Counted from the stretch's first letter, positions 16,573-25,931 are shown. The stretch is 64,000 nucleotides of DNA from Paenibacillus foliorum (GCF_013141765.1 NZ_WHOD01000050.1:1-64000); one strand, 5' to 3'. The notes: generated from the sequence alone by a model not told the origin. Made by a program: numbers and translations.

Positions 16573-18135
16573 ATGAGTTTGTTGACAGTAGAAGATTTAA
16601 GTCATACGTTTGGTGACAGAGTTTTGTTTAAGCAGGTTTCTTTTCGATTGCTTGCTGGTGAGCATGTTGGTTTAGTAGGTGCTAATGGTGTTGGGAAATC
16701 CACGCTAATGAATATTTTGACAGGTCAATTGTTAAAGGACGAAGGCAAGGTGGAATGGACTCCTAGGGTTCAATACAGCTATTTGGATCAACATACCAAG
16801 CTGACTCCCGGAAAAACCATTCGTGATGTTTTAAATGATGCTTTTCTTCCGCTTTTTGAACAAGAAGCAGAGATGATGCGCATAACCGAGCAAATGGGGG
16901 ATGCAGATTCAGAGAAGCTGGAGAAGCTTCTAGAGCAAATGGGCGAAATTCAGGATCGATTGGAGAACAGCGGATTTTACCTGCTTGATGTTAAAATAGA
17001 AGAGATGGCTAATGGACTTGGGTTGGATGCTATCGGCTTGGACCGAGATGTAGCACAGCTAAGCGGTGGTCAGAGGACCAAGGTTCTCTTGGCGAAGCTG
17101 CTGCTGGAACAACCTACTGCACTGCTCCTGGATGAGCCGACCAACTATTTGGATGTTGAGCATATCGATTGGTTGACTAACTATTTGCAAAATTATCCGT
17201 ATGCTTTCATCTTGATTTCCCATGATACTGAGTTCATGAACAAGGTGGTAAGCATTGTTTATCATTTGGAGTTTACTAAGCTAACTCGTTATACAGCTAA
17301 CTACGAGAAATTTCTGCAAATGGCAGATATGAACAAACAGCAGCACATTGATGCGTATGAAAAACAGCAAGAATATATTAAAAAGCAAGAGGATTTTATC
17401 CAGAAGAACAAAGCTAGAGCTTCCACCTCAGGCCGCGCAAAAAGCCGTGAGAAGCAGTTGGATAAAGTAGACAGGATAGACCGTCCTGAATCTGCTGTTA
17501 AACCTACGTTCCAATTTAAAGAAGCTCGCGCAAGCGGCAAAACGGTTTTTGAGGGCCAGGATTTGGTGATCGGGTACAATTCTCCGCTGCTGCCCAAGAT
17601 GAACATGACGATTGAACGCGGGGATAAAATCGCTGTTGTCGGCTGTAATGGTGTAGGTAAATCCACCCTGCTGAAGACAATCATGGGTAAGATACCCGCA
17701 TTTGGCGGTAAAACGTATTTAGGAGATTATTTATTCCCCGCCTACTTTGAGCAGGAAGTAAAAGCTGCAAATTTGACACCAATCGATGATGTCTGGAATG
17801 AATTTTCAAGCATGAATCAGCATGAGGTAAGAGCCGCTTTGGCCCGTTGCGGACTGAAGAATGAGCATATCACACGTCAGATGAGCATGCTGAGCGGTGG
17901 GGAGCAGGCTAAGGTGCGTCTTTGTAAGCTTTTGATGCTGGAGAGCAACTGGATTCTGTTTGACGAGCCGACGAACCATCTGGATGTCGTTGCTAAGGAA
18001 GAGCTTAAGCGTGCATTGAAAGAGTTCAAAGGAACGATTCTTCTCGTATGCCATGAGCCTGACTTTTATGAAGATTGGGTTACTAAAGTATGGGATGTTG
18101 AAGAATGGTCTAACCAAGCTGTTACAAACACTTAA
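16573..18135 (+). CDS. yfmM: ABC-F ATPase, YfmM-like
   Basis: ABC-F proteins are soluble twin-ATPase factors that act on the ribosome. This 520-residue protein has two nucleotide-binding domains, Walker A GANGVGKST and GCNGVGKST, signatures LSGGQRTKV and LSGGEQAKV, and Walker B LLLDEPTN and ILFDEPTN. The linker between the domains (about residues 240-300, rich in Lys and Gln) is the part that reaches into the ribosome. Length and sequence fit B. subtilis YfmM throughout; in the last domain the His switch is CHEPDFY. A TATAAT box at 16492-16497 may be its promoter. Confidence 0.88.
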   Translation: MSLLTVEDLSHTFGDRVLFKQVSFRLLAGEHVGLVGANGVGKSTLMNILTGQLLKDEGKVEWTPRVQYSYLDQHTKLTPGKTIRDVLNDAFLPLFEQEAEMMRITEQMGDADSEKLEKLLEQMGEIQDRLENSGFYLLDVKIEEMANGLGLDAIGLDRDVAQLSGGQRTKVLLAKLLLEQPTALLLDEPTNYLDVEHIDWLTNYLQNYPYAFILISHDTEFMNKVVSIVYHLEFTKLTRYTANYEKFLQMADMNKQQHIDAYEKQQEYIKKQEDFIQKNKARASTSGRAKSREKQLDKVDRIDRPESAVKPTFQFKEARASGKTVFEGQDLVIGYNSPLLPKMNMTIERGDKIAVVGCNGVGKSTLLKTIMGKIPAFGGKTYLGDYLFPAYFEQEVKAANLTPIDDVWNEFSSMNQHEVRAALARCGLKNEHITRQMSMLSGGEQAKVRLCKLLMLESNWILFDEPTNHLDVVAKEELKRALKEFKGTILLVCHEPDFYEDWVTKVWDVEEWSNQAVTNT

Positions 18136-18158
18136 CATAAGAGAGGACGATTATTTAA

Positions 18159-18449
18159 ATGATAACTCATATCGTATTTTTTAAACTGAAAGACCGCAGC
18201 CCGGAAGCCGTTAAAGCGACAGCTCAAGTGCTGACCAATATGGAAGGCAAAATTCCTGTTTTAAAATATATTGAAGTAGGTCTTGATGTGCTTCATTTGG
18301 AACGTTCTTATGATATTGCACTGATTACAAAATTCGAATCGCTTGAGGACCTTCAAGCTTATGACGTACATCCACTTCACCTGGGCGTAAAAGAACACAT
18401 GAAACAAGTGCTTGACGGTACTAGCGTTTGCGTTGACTTTCAATCTTAA
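18159..18449 (+). CDS. Dabb-family (stress-responsive A/B barrel) protein
   Basis: A 96-residue protein with the Dabb fold: MITHIVFFKLKDRSPE at the start, then LKYIEVGLDV, YDIALITKFESLEDLQAY and HPLHLGVKEHM. These small dimeric barrels are found in oxygenase-like and stress proteins, but the reaction, if any, is unknown for this branch. It has a good ribosome site (GAGAGGACG) and lies 23 bp behind yfmM, so probably shares its transcript. A strong terminator follows. Confidence 0.88.
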   Translation: MITHIVFFKLKDRSPEAVKATAQVLTNMEGKIPVLKYIEVGLDVLHLERSYDIALITKFESLEDLQAYDVHPLHLGVKEHMKQVLDGTSVCVDFQS

Positions 18450-18462
18450 TATTAGACAAAAA

Positions 18463-18504
18463 AAACCGGCTCCTGTGAATGCACATTCACCAAAGAGCCG
18501 GTTT
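18463..18504. terminator. bidirectional terminator between convergent genes
   Basis: Outer stem AAACCGGCTC (18463-18472) with 18495-18504, and an inner perfect 7-bp stem GTGAATG/CATTCAC (18475-18490). A-run before, T-run after. It overlaps the last six codons and stop of the minus-strand membrane protein gene. Confidence 0.85.
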
Positions 18505-18933
18505 CATCATCATCATCCATAACATAATTAACAGAATGGACATGTAGTAATATAAAGAGCGTGACAGTTTGTTTACCAATGCTTTTCGGTCATGCTCGGG
18601 TTGTCTAAGTCGACGGATCGTGGGCGAAAAGGCGCGGGCCATAAAAAATAATGAAGCAATCAGTACAATGAACGTTCCCGCAATCCAAGGTGTAGTCCAT
18701 GGCCATCCACCAAGCCAAAGCAGCAGAAGTCCTGAGAATACGAGGACGTGACCTGAATGTTTAGATAAGCGGACAACGAAATGAAATGAATCCAAGTAGG
18801 AATGCAGCAGAGCTCCTTCCGCGGTACGAAGCTTGGAAAGCATAGGGATAAGTACAATAAAAGGTCCGATAGAAACTAATGAGCTTACTGCGTGGATAAA
18901 GACAAGCCAGGGATACAAATTTAAAGCCTCCAA
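18487..18933 (-). CDS. four-helix membrane protein (DUF2269-like)
   Basis: 148 residues with four predicted membrane helices: LVFIHAVSSLVSIGPFIVLIP, HVLVFSGLLLLWLGGW, WIAGTFIVLIASLFFMARAF and YYYMSILLIMLWMMMMKP. The first-helix His and the His before the second helix resemble DUF2269/CopD-like membrane proteins, a group without a proven function. Its 3' end forms one arm of the terminator shared with the convergent gene. The N-terminal start at 18933 has only a weak ribosome site (AAGGTT). Confidence 0.6.
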   Translation of the reverse strand: MEALNLYPWLVFIHAVSSLVSIGPFIVLIPMLSKLRTAEGALLHSYLDSFHFVVRLSKHSGHVLVFSGLLLLWLGGWPWTTPWIAGTFIVLIASLFFMARAFSPTIRRLRQPEHDRKALVNKLSRSLYYYMSILLIMLWMMMMKPALW

Positions 18934-19029
18934 ACTTGAAAAGGTTAATAAAACAGTGTAGCATTCATTTTATTGAAGACTACACTGTTTTTGTTTCGTT
19001 GAATAGAAGGTATAAGGTTTATACCTTAA

Positions 19030-19359
19030 TTATACTGCGCGGAATTCGTGTACCCAGACCTTCATGTGCGGAAGCCAAGGCATACCGGCATGCATGGATA
19101 AAATGTGATTTTTATAGCTCTCCACATTATCGAAGCCTTCAGTTTGAACAGCCTCGTCTGTCAGTTCACCAAGCGATTGCTGGTAGACCTTATGTACTTC
19201 GAACTTTTGGCCTTTTAATTCCATGATTTCACCGATATCGGCATAACGGCCGTTTCGACGAGTGGCTGTTTTTTCGCCGCGGATTACTTTTTCTACATCA
19301 TCTTCCTTAGTAACTAAACGCTCAATTGTACAGGTTTTTGGTGGTAAGTTTTCAGACAT
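19030..19359 (-). CDS. ASCH-domain protein
   Basis: 109 residues from ATG 19359, chosen because AAGGAGG lies about 11 nt upstream; the frame continues open to 19422 without a ribosome site. The ASCH-type core KVIRGEKTATRRNGRYADIGE is followed by a beta-rich part ending with WVHEF. ASCH domains have an RNA-binding PUA-like fold and several act on RNA or nucleosides; the role of this one is not known. It is a single gene. Confidence 0.75.
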   Translation of the reverse strand: MSENLPPKTCTIERLVTKEDDVEKVIRGEKTATRRNGRYADIGEIMELKGQKFEVHKVYQQSLGELTDEAVQTEGFDNVESYKNHILSMHAGMPWLPHMKVWVHEFRAV

Positions 19360-19519
19360 TGGGCAATAAACCTCCTTCATTTTGTCATTTGTAAGCTTAC
19401 ATGAAAAAATTGTCGGAAGCAAATACTTATAGGTTTTCCGAGGTAGCTATTTCGAAGCCTCCATTGGATTTCCTCCGGAAGACTAACTTTGAACGCATAT
19501 ACTAAAGAGGGGGATTCCA

Positions 19520-20587
19520 TTGAAATCCAAGATTAATCAAGCTTATGTGCACCGTATTCTGGAACAATTACTGCAAACTCCGAGTCCGAGCGGTTATTGC
19601 CATAATATTATGAAGTTAGTTGCTTCAGAAGCTGAGAAACTAGGTTATTCCTTAAGCTATACTAAAAAAGGCTGTGGAATAATCAGCGTGCCGGGTAAGC
19701 AGAAGGAGCGCGTAATCGGATTGTCAGGCCATGTCGATACTTTGGGGGCCATGGTCCGCTCAATCAAATCCAATGGTACCCTTCGGTTTACTTCGGTAGG
19801 CGGGTATATGATGGGTGCTGTTGAGAATGAGTACTGCAAGGTACATACTAGGGATGGACGCAGCTATGACGGTACTATATTGACTACGAAGCCTTCCGTA
19901 CATGTATACAGTGACGCAAGGGAACTGAAGCGGGAAGAAGCTGTAATGGAGATTAGACTGGATGAGGCTGTTAAGACGGTCGAGGATGTTAAGCAGTTAG
20001 GTATCGAGGTTGGCGATTTTATCTCATTCGACCCACGAGCAGAATTTAAGCGAAATGGTTATATTAAATCGCGTCATTTGGATGATAAAGCCGGTGTTGC
20101 GGCATTATTTGGTTTATTAGAGCTGTTGAAGCGTGAAAGCATTACTCCAGCCTTTACACTTCAATTGTTAATAAGTACCTACGAAGAGGTGGGGCATGGT
20201 GCGGCTTTCCTCCCACCGGAAATAGATGAGTTAATTGCTGTTGATATGGGGGCAATGGGAGATGATCTGTCTTGCACGGAATTTGATGTTTCCATTTGTG
20301 CGAAAGATTCCTCAGGACCCTATGATTATCAAATGACCAGTAAGCTGGTGGAGTTGGCCAAAAGGGAGCAGTTGTCTTATGCTGTAGATATCTATCCACA
20401 ATATGGCTCAGATGCATCCGCTGCTTTACGTGGAGGAAGCAACATTAGAGCAGCATTGGTTGGACCAGGAGTGCACGCTTCTCACAGTATGGAGCGTACA
20501 CATAGCGAAGCGATATGGAACACCATTGCTCTGCTGGCGGCTTATGTAATGGAGCCTTGTTTGACTAACGAATCAAAGGGGATGTAA
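19520..20587 (+). CDS. M42-family metallo-aminopeptidase
   Basis: A 355-residue peptidase of the FrvX/YsdC group, which form dodecameric shells and trim peptides. TTG start at 19520 with GAGGGGGA 6-8 nt upstream. Metal ligands are visible in order: SGHVDTLGAM (His), RHLDDKAGVAAL (bridging Asp), STYEEVGHGA (catalytic Glu and Glu ligand), AVDMGAMGDD (Asp) and GVHASHSMERTH (His). It ends 3 bp before the ABC-F gene, so the two are probably co-transcribed. Confidence 0.93.
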   Translation: MKSKINQAYVHRILEQLLQTPSPSGYCHNIMKLVASEAEKLGYSLSYTKKGCGIISVPGKQKERVIGLSGHVDTLGAMVRSIKSNGTLRFTSVGGYMMGAVENEYCKVHTRDGRSYDGTILTTKPSVHVYSDARELKREEAVMEIRLDEAVKTVEDVKQLGIEVGDFISFDPRAEFKRNGYIKSRHLDDKAGVAALFGLLELLKRESITPAFTLQLLISTYEEVGHGAAFLPPEIDELIAVDMGAMGDDLSCTEFDVSICAKDSSGPYDYQMTSKLVELAKREQLSYAVDIYPQYGSDASAALRGGSNIRAALVGPGVHASHSMERTHSEAIWNTIALLAAYVMEPCLTNESKGM

Positions 20588-20590
20588 TCA

Positions 20591-22534
20591 TTGAGTTTAG
20601 TAGCGATAGAGCATTTTAACAAAAGCTATGGAGAGAAAATACTGTTCGACGATATCTCATTTCATATTAACGAAAGGCAACGAATAGGTCTTGTTGGGGT
20701 AAATGGAACAGGCAAGTCATCACTGCTTAAGGCAATTGCGAAATTAGAAAGTGTAGATTCGGGCAAGCTGGTGCATGCCAATCATTTCCGAGTTGAATAT
20801 CTTCCACAAAATCCTGAATTTGATTCCAGCTCTACCGTTCTGGAGCAGGTGTTCTATGGAGATACACCGCTGATGCAAACATTACGGGATTATGAAGTGG
20901 CGTTAACAGCGCTGCAAGAAGCGCCTGAGGACGAAAAGCGGCAATCGCGTTTATTTGCGGTACAGCAGAGGATGGATACACTCAATGCTTGGGAAGCTAG
21001 CACAACAGCAAAAACAGTACTGACAAAGCTCGGCATTCAGGACTTCACACAAAAAGTTGGTGTGCTGTCTGGAGGTCAGCGTAAACGTGTAGCCATGGCA
21101 AGAGTTCTGATTCAACCTGCTGATCTGCTTATTCTGGATGAGCCAACTAACCATATTGACCATACAACAGTGGAGTGGCTGGAGGAGTTCCTGTCGAAGT
21201 GGAAGGGAGCTCTCCTCATCGTGACGCATGATCGTTATTTCCTGGACCGCGTTACTAATAGAATACTTGAGTTGGATCACGGAAAGTTATATAGCTATGA
21301 AGGTAATTATGCGATTTTTTTGGAGAAAAAAGCCGAACGCATGGAGCGCGAAGCATCTGAAGAGGACAAGCGTCAGAACTTGCTTCGTCGTGAGCTTGCA
21401 TGGCTCCGCCGCGGGGCCAAAGCAAGGTCGACTAAACAAAAGGCGCGTATTGACCGGACAGTTGAACTGCGGGATCGCAAGGTCAATGGACCGTCTGAGC
21501 AGCTGGATATGGCGCTTGGAGCAAGCCGACTTGGTAAAAAGGTAATGGAGCTGGAGCATGTTTCGAAAGCTTTTGAGGGAAGAAATATGGTTATAGATTT
21601 CAGTTATATTGTAATGCCGGATGACCGAATTGGTATCATCGGGCCTAACGGCAGTGGCAAATCCACATTTTTGAACATGCTGGCGGGTCGACTTCAACCG
21701 GATGCAGGTACAATAGATACTGGCACAACCGTAAAGCTCGCTTACTACACTCAGGAGAATGTAGAAATGAATGAGAAGCAGCGGGTTATTGAGTACATTA
21801 AGGAAGTCGCTGAGGTGATCCGTACGGCTAATGGTGAATCCATCACAGCAGGGCAAATGCTGGAGCGCTTTCTGTTCTCACCTTCGCTGCAATGGACGCC
21901 TATTGGTAGGCTGTCAGGTGGAGAGCGTCGTAGATTATATTTGCTGCGGACTCTGATGGGGGAGCCGAATGTTCTGCTGCTCGATGAGCCTACCAATGAT
22001 TTGGATATTCAGACTTTGACCATTTTAGAGGAATATTTGGATGATTTCCCGGGTGCTGTAATCACAGTTTCGCATGATAGATACTTTTTGGATCGGACTT
22101 CTGATCATCTGTTTGCATTTGAGAATGGCAGCATAAGGCGTTTTCAGGGTAATTATTCTGAATATTTGGAGACGGTCCGTTCTGAGGAGCAGACTGAGGC
22201 AATCGATCGTAAGCAGCAAGCTTCTGCAGCACAGTCTAAGGATAACGCTGTAACATCCTCAGCACCGATTGATTCAAGTCGCAAGGAAAATACGCGTCCT
22301 CGCAAGCTTTCCTTCAAGGAACAAAAGGAATGGGATGAGATTGAAAGCAAGATGGCAACAATCGAGAATCGGTTGGCAGAGGTAAAGCAAGGAATAGAGC
22401 GAGCAGGCAGCGATTACGGAAAAGTGCAGGAGCTGTTCGCAGAAGAGCAGCTGCTGACTGGACAGTTGGAGCAGACTATGGACCGTTGGGCTGAATTGTC
22501 GGAGCTAGTTGAGCAAATAGAGGCCAATAAATAA
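20591..22534 (+). CDS. yfmR: ABC-F ATPase, YfmR/Uup-like
   Basis: 647 residues, TTG start. Two ATPase domains with Walker A GVNGTGKSS and GPNGSGKST, signatures LSGGQRKRV and LSGGERRRL and Walker B LILDEPTN and LLLDEPTN. The C-terminal coiled coil (about residues 575-645, WDEIESKMATIENRLAEVKQ) is characteristic of the Uup/YfmR group; YfmR acts in parallel with EF-P on stalled ribosomes in B. subtilis. It lies 3 bp behind the peptidase gene. The 3' untranslated region carries a dispersed palindromic repeat starting one base after the stop codon. Confidence 0.9.
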   Translation: MSLVAIEHFNKSYGEKILFDDISFHINERQRIGLVGVNGTGKSSLLKAIAKLESVDSGKLVHANHFRVEYLPQNPEFDSSSTVLEQVFYGDTPLMQTLRDYEVALTALQEAPEDEKRQSRLFAVQQRMDTLNAWEASTTAKTVLTKLGIQDFTQKVGVLSGGQRKRVAMARVLIQPADLLILDEPTNHIDHTTVEWLEEFLSKWKGALLIVTHDRYFLDRVTNRILELDHGKLYSYEGNYAIFLEKKAERMEREASEEDKRQNLLRRELAWLRRGAKARSTKQKARIDRTVELRDRKVNGPSEQLDMALGASRLGKKVMELEHVSKAFEGRNMVIDFSYIVMPDDRIGIIGPNGSGKSTFLNMLAGRLQPDAGTIDTGTTVKLAYYTQENVEMNEKQRVIEYIKEVAEVIRTANGESITAGQMLERFLFSPSLQWTPIGRLSGGERRRLYLLRTLMGEPNVLLLDEPTNDLDIQTLTILEEYLDDFPGAVITVSHDRYFLDRTSDHLFAFENGSIRRFQGNYSEYLETVRSEEQTEAIDRKQQASAAQSKDNAVTSSAPIDSSRKENTRPRKLSFKEQKEWDEIESKMATIENRLAEVKQGIERAGSDYGKVQELFAEEQLLTGQLEQTMDRWAELSELVEQIEANK

Positions 22535-22535
22535 G

Positions 22536-22648
22536 AAAAGCTTCTATTTGCAGCTCTTTCAATGTAAGTACATTAGGGTCTTAGAATAGCTTTTCTTGCA
22601 ACGTCAGAATGGTTCAGCGCTCCGCTGAAAACGGTTATAAATTCTGAT
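22536..22648 (+). repeat. dispersed palindromic 3'-UTR repeat, copy A
   Basis: About 113 bp, beginning AAAAGCTTCTATT directly behind the yfmR stop codon, then TAGCTTTTCTTGCAA, then nested inverted repeats (TCAGAAT - TTCAGC - GCTGAA - ATTCTGA). The minus strand at 31928-32033 carries the same blocks in the same order. AAAAGCT near the start also pairs with AGCTTTT in the middle. No T-run follows, so it is not a standard terminator. Confidence 0.75.
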
Positions 22649-22735
22649 AAATTATAAGAAATTGCTCTTAAACGGTGATTCTGCTGCAGTAAATCTTGTA
22701 TTTTACTTAAAAACATTCAAAATTTTGCATTTCCA

Positions 22736-22766
22736 TTGGGAATAGACAGGCTTCTTATGCTATAAT
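22736..22766 (+). promoter_or_regulatory. candidate sigma-A promoter of ykpA
   Basis: TTGGGA (22736-22741) and TATAAT (22761-22766) with 19-bp spacing, about 60 bp before the start codon. The spacing is long, so this is tentative; the rest of 22649-22825 shows nothing further. Confidence 0.4.
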
Positions 22767-22825
22767 TTATGTTTGGAAGCAATTAATGCGTCAAAGCAAT
22801 AATTTAAGAGAGTAGGGAATAATTA

Positions 22826-24439
22826 ATGATTACAGTTTCAAATGTAACTTTACGATACGGCAAAAGAGCGCTATTTGAGGATGTTAATATCAAATTCACT
22901 CCAGGAAATTGCTACGGTTTAATCGGAGCCAATGGGGCCGGTAAATCGACTTTCATTAAAATTTTATCCGGTGAAATGGAAGCCAATAAAGGGGAAGTCA
23001 GCATCACCCCAGGTGAACGGATGGCAGTTTTAAAACAAAATCATTTCGAATATGATGAAGTAGAAGTATTGCGAACTGTAATGATGGGCCATTCGCGTCT
23101 ATTTGAAATAATGGAAGAAAAGAACGCTTTATATGCCAAAGAGGATTTTTCTGAAGAAGATGGTATGCGTGCTGCTGATTTAGAGGGCGAATTTCAGGAT
23201 TTGGATGGCTGGCAAGCGGAGTCGGATGCCGCTGAGCTATTGATCGGACTTGGTATTAACAAGGAAATGCAAGAGCAAAAAATGAAGGAATTAAGCGGTA
23301 ACGAGAAGGTTCGTGTATTGCTTGCACAAGCCTTGTTCGGAAATCCGAACATTTTGCTGCTGGATGAGCCTACCAACCATTTGGATATTGAATCGATCAA
23401 TTGGCTGGAAAATTTCCTTGCTCGTTTTGAAGGTACTGTAATTGTAGTATCCCATGACCGCCACTTCTTAAACCAAGTATGTACTCACATTGCCGATATT
23501 GATTTTAGCAAAATCCAGCTTTACGTGGGTAACTACGATTTCTGGTATGAGTCCAGTCAATTAGCGCTCAAGCTTACAAGAGAATCCAACAAAAAGACAG
23601 ACGAGAAACGTAAAGAATTAGAAGCATTTATTCAACGCTTTAGTGCTAATGCTTCCAAATCTAAGCAAGCGACCTCGCGGAAAAAACAGCTGGAAAAGCT
23701 TACTTTGGAGGATATCAAGCCGTCTACCCGGAAATATCCGTTTATTAAATTTCAACCTGAACGCGAAGCGGGCAAACAGCTGTTAACTGTCGAGAAGCTG
23801 TCCAAATCAATTGATGGAGAGCAAATATTCAACAACATCAGCTTCACGATTAACAAAGGTGATAAAATTGCTTTTGTAGGACCAAATGGGAATACTAAAT
23901 CTACATTGTTCCAAGTGTTGATGGGTGAAACTCCAGCTGATTCTGGGGAATTCACTTGGGGTGTAACAACCACACAGGCGTATTTCCCGAAGGATAATAC
24001 TTCTTATTTCAACTCGGATATGAGCCTAGTAGATTGGCTGCGTCAGTATTCGAAGGAGCAGGATGAGTCGTATTTGCGCGGTTTCTTGGGTCGCATGCTC
24101 TTCTCTGGTGAAGAAGCACTGAAAAAAGCAAGTGTATTATCAGGGGGCGAAAAGGTTCGCTGCATGCTGTCCAAAATGATGATGAGTGGTGCCAACGTTT
24201 TAATTCTTGATGAACCTACCAACCATTTGGATTTGGAATCGATTACGGCTCTTAACAATGGTATGGTTGATTTTGACGGGACGATGCTCTTTGTATCTCA
24301 TGACCATCAGTTTATCCAAACCGTAGCGAATCGCATCATGGAAATTACGCCGAATGGCCTGATTGACAAAATGATGACGTACGATGAGTACCTGGCAAGT
24401 GATGAAATAAAAAAACAACGTGAATTGATGTACACTTAA
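22826..24439 (+). CDS. ykpA: ABC-F ATPase, YkpA/YbiT-like, with unusual second Walker A
   Basis: 537 residues. The first domain has Walker A GANGAGKST but an altered signature LSGNEKVRV; the second has the normal signature LSGGEKVRC and Walker B LILDEPTNHLD but a Walker A of GPNGNTKST, in which the glycine before the lysine is replaced by threonine. As I recall, B. subtilis YkpA also has a divergent second Walker A, so this looks like a family trait. Residues around 250-300 (SANASKSKQATSRKKQLEKL) form the inter-domain linker. It stands alone, with its own candidate promoter. Confidence 0.9.
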   Translation: MITVSNVTLRYGKRALFEDVNIKFTPGNCYGLIGANGAGKSTFIKILSGEMEANKGEVSITPGERMAVLKQNHFEYDEVEVLRTVMMGHSRLFEIMEEKNALYAKEDFSEEDGMRAADLEGEFQDLDGWQAESDAAELLIGLGINKEMQEQKMKELSGNEKVRVLLAQALFGNPNILLLDEPTNHLDIESINWLENFLARFEGTVIVVSHDRHFLNQVCTHIADIDFSKIQLYVGNYDFWYESSQLALKLTRESNKKTDEKRKELEAFIQRFSANASKSKQATSRKKQLEKLTLEDIKPSTRKYPFIKFQPEREAGKQLLTVEKLSKSIDGEQIFNNISFTINKGDKIAFVGPNGNTKSTLFQVLMGETPADSGEFTWGVTTTQAYFPKDNTSYFNSDMSLVDWLRQYSKEQDESYLRGFLGRMLFSGEEALKKASVLSGGEKVRCMLSKMMMSGANVLILDEPTNHLDLESITALNNGMVDFDGTMLFVSHDHQFIQTVANRIMEITPNGLIDKMMTYDEYLASDEIKKQRELMYT

Positions 24440-24555
24440 TTGCCTTTAACTATTAAGGATTAACGGCTGCTCCGACCCTTAGGAACGAACGTGAGCGCGT
24501 TTCTCAAGGATGAGCTTATACAAGTGAACCTCAGCTTCTATTGAACCAAAGAAAA

Positions 24556-24587
24556 AAGGATGAGCTTGGGTTACGTAGCTCATCCTT
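24556..24587. terminator. bidirectional terminator between ykpA and a convergent small gene
   Basis: Perfect 11-bp stem AAGGATGAGCT (24556-24566) with 24577-24587, with A-run before and T-run after. It touches the stop region of the minus-strand gene at 24592. Confidence 0.8.
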
Positions 24588-24591
24588 CTTT

Positions 24592-24804
24592 TTAACTCCC
24601 GCCAGTACGGCGGCGCTGATTGTTTGGCTTCTTGTTATTTTGGCTTCTCATTACGGCGCTGTTGCCGCCCCGTTGCTGCGAATTTGCCTTAGCATCAGCT
24701 TGTTCTTGCTTCTTTTGGGCAAGCTTGTTCTTAATTGCATCAGCTAAACTGACCTTCTTAGGTTCTTGAGTTTCTACATTCGTTGTTTGGTTCTCATCCG
24801 ACAT
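24592..24804 (-). CDS. small hydrophilic protein of unknown function
   Basis: 70 residues from ATG 24804, chosen because GGAAGGTG lies about 8 nt upstream; the open frame continues upstream without a ribosome site. The first half is acidic (SDENQTTNVETQEPKK), the second half is rich in Gln, Asn, Lys and Arg and ends QRRRTGGS. It looks intrinsically disordered, perhaps nucleic-acid binding. I do not recognise the family. Convergent with ykpA. Confidence 0.6.
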   Translation of the reverse strand: MSDENQTTNVETQEPKKVSLADAIKNKLAQKKQEQADAKANSQQRGGNSAVMRSQNNKKPNNQRRRTGGS

Positions 24805-24907
24805 GTTGTACACCTTCCTTGCTCTAGATGATATCATTGTACTGATTTGTCCAAGAGGAAGCAAGTTAAATATAGAGTTGACTTTAGAGTGAATTAGGAG
24901 AAGCCGA

Positions 24908-25432
24908 ATGTTTGATCCAACTATTTATGATAATTTAAAGGTTGTCTTTGAAGGCGCGATGTATGATATGGATTTAGACGGATCCGTTCAAATTATTCAA
25001 CGTACGGATCGGGTTGAACTTTCTTCGATGTCTCGATGCTTTGGAATGGAAGCGGTTCGAAGGCAGAAAGGGCTCGTAATTGGCCGTATAATGCTGACTG
25101 CGTCACTTGCAGACTTGGCAGCTGAATTGCTGTCACAGCCTGATGAACAACCAGGCTGCGGCCTGGAGCTTACGTTTATATTCCCAATTCGAGAAGTGGA
25201 GCCTGATTGTGCATTTGCTGCCAAGCAGATGATTGACATATGGGGAGACAAGGTTAGTGTCGCTCAAAGCATCCATATGGAGTACGGCAAGCAGCCTTTA
25301 AAGCTGGAAAATCATCTGACCATTCAATTCTCAAGAAAGCTGGATGAGAGACAGATAGACGATATTCCAAGCTTGTTAGAGCATTTTCTTCTAAGCTTGG
25401 AGCGGCTCGATCAACATTTCTTCACCGAATAA
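24908..25432 (+). CDS. conserved hypothetical protein, 174 residues
   Basis: I do not recognise a family. The protein is soluble and mixed alpha/beta by appearance, with no signal peptide. The start ATG 24908 has TAGGAGAAG 8-9 nt upstream. It is followed after 83 bp by a thioredoxin-like protein and then kapB, all on the same strand, so a small operon is possible. Confidence 0.65.
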   Translation: MFDPTIYDNLKVVFEGAMYDMDLDGSVQIIQRTDRVELSSMSRCFGMEAVRRQKGLVIGRIMLTASLADLAAELLSQPDEQPGCGLELTFIFPIREVEPDCAFAAKQMIDIWGDKVSVAQSIHMEYGKQPLKLENHLTIQFSRKLDERQIDDIPSLLEHFLLSLERLDQHFFTE

Positions 25433-25515
25433 AATCGGTTATATCGGAGAAAATGCACTTGATTATTGAGTTAAGGAAATTCAGCAAGTAAAATTAAAAA
25501 AAGGAGGGTCAGACC

Positions 25516-25830
25516 TTGACAGAATGGTCAGAGTCGCAGCTGAAGGAGTGGGCGTTGAAAGGAACTGCAGAGCGTAAGTTCTTCTATTTCTATACCCCGC
25601 TTTGCGGTACCTGTAAAATGACAGAACGTATGCTGCAGGTCATTCTGGCCCTTGATCCGCAGCTGCCCATTGTAAAGTGCAATATTAACTTTTGTCCACA
25701 GATTTCTAGAGAGTGGCAAATTGAAAGTGTCCCTTGTATTGCGGGTATGGGGGAGGACGGGATCATACGCAAAAGATACCGTATGCAGGCTGTCGATGAC
25801 TTACACCGTTGGTTTCAAGAATTCGCATAG
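25516..25830 (+). CDS. thioredoxin-like protein
   Basis: 104 residues with a thioredoxin fold: FFYFYTPLCGTCKMTERML carries a CGTC redox motif, followed by VKCNINFCPQ and the cis-proline region ESVPCI. Size and motif resemble B. subtilis YusE/YtpP-type proteins, small thiol-disulfide proteins of uncertain partner. The TTG start at 25516 follows AAAGGAGGG. Extra cysteines at CPQ and VPCI are notable but not unusual in this group. Confidence 0.85.
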   Translation: MTEWSESQLKEWALKGTAERKFFYFYTPLCGTCKMTERMLQVILALDPQLPIVKCNINFCPQISREWQIESVPCIAGMGEDGIIRKRYRMQAVDDLHRWFQEFA

Positions 25831-25880
25831 TCTATGCCTATGCTATGATGCGGCCTTATGCTTACGCAATAACTTAGATA

Positions 25881-25925
25881 ATGCTTACGATGCCAGTTTC
25901 TGCTAAGGCAGAAACTCTTAGGAGG
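25881..25925 (+). promoter_or_regulatory. leader hairpin, copy 2 of 5
   Basis: ATGCTTACGATGCC, then a 9-bp perfect stem (AGTTTCTGC, 25895-25903, with 25908-25916), loop TAAG, then CTTAGGAGG with the Shine-Dalgarno at 25920-25925. A partial extra copy of the 5' block (ATGCTTACGC, 25858-25867) precedes it. The stem sequence differs from copy 1 but stays paired. Confidence 0.75.
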
Positions 25926-25931
25926 AAACCC

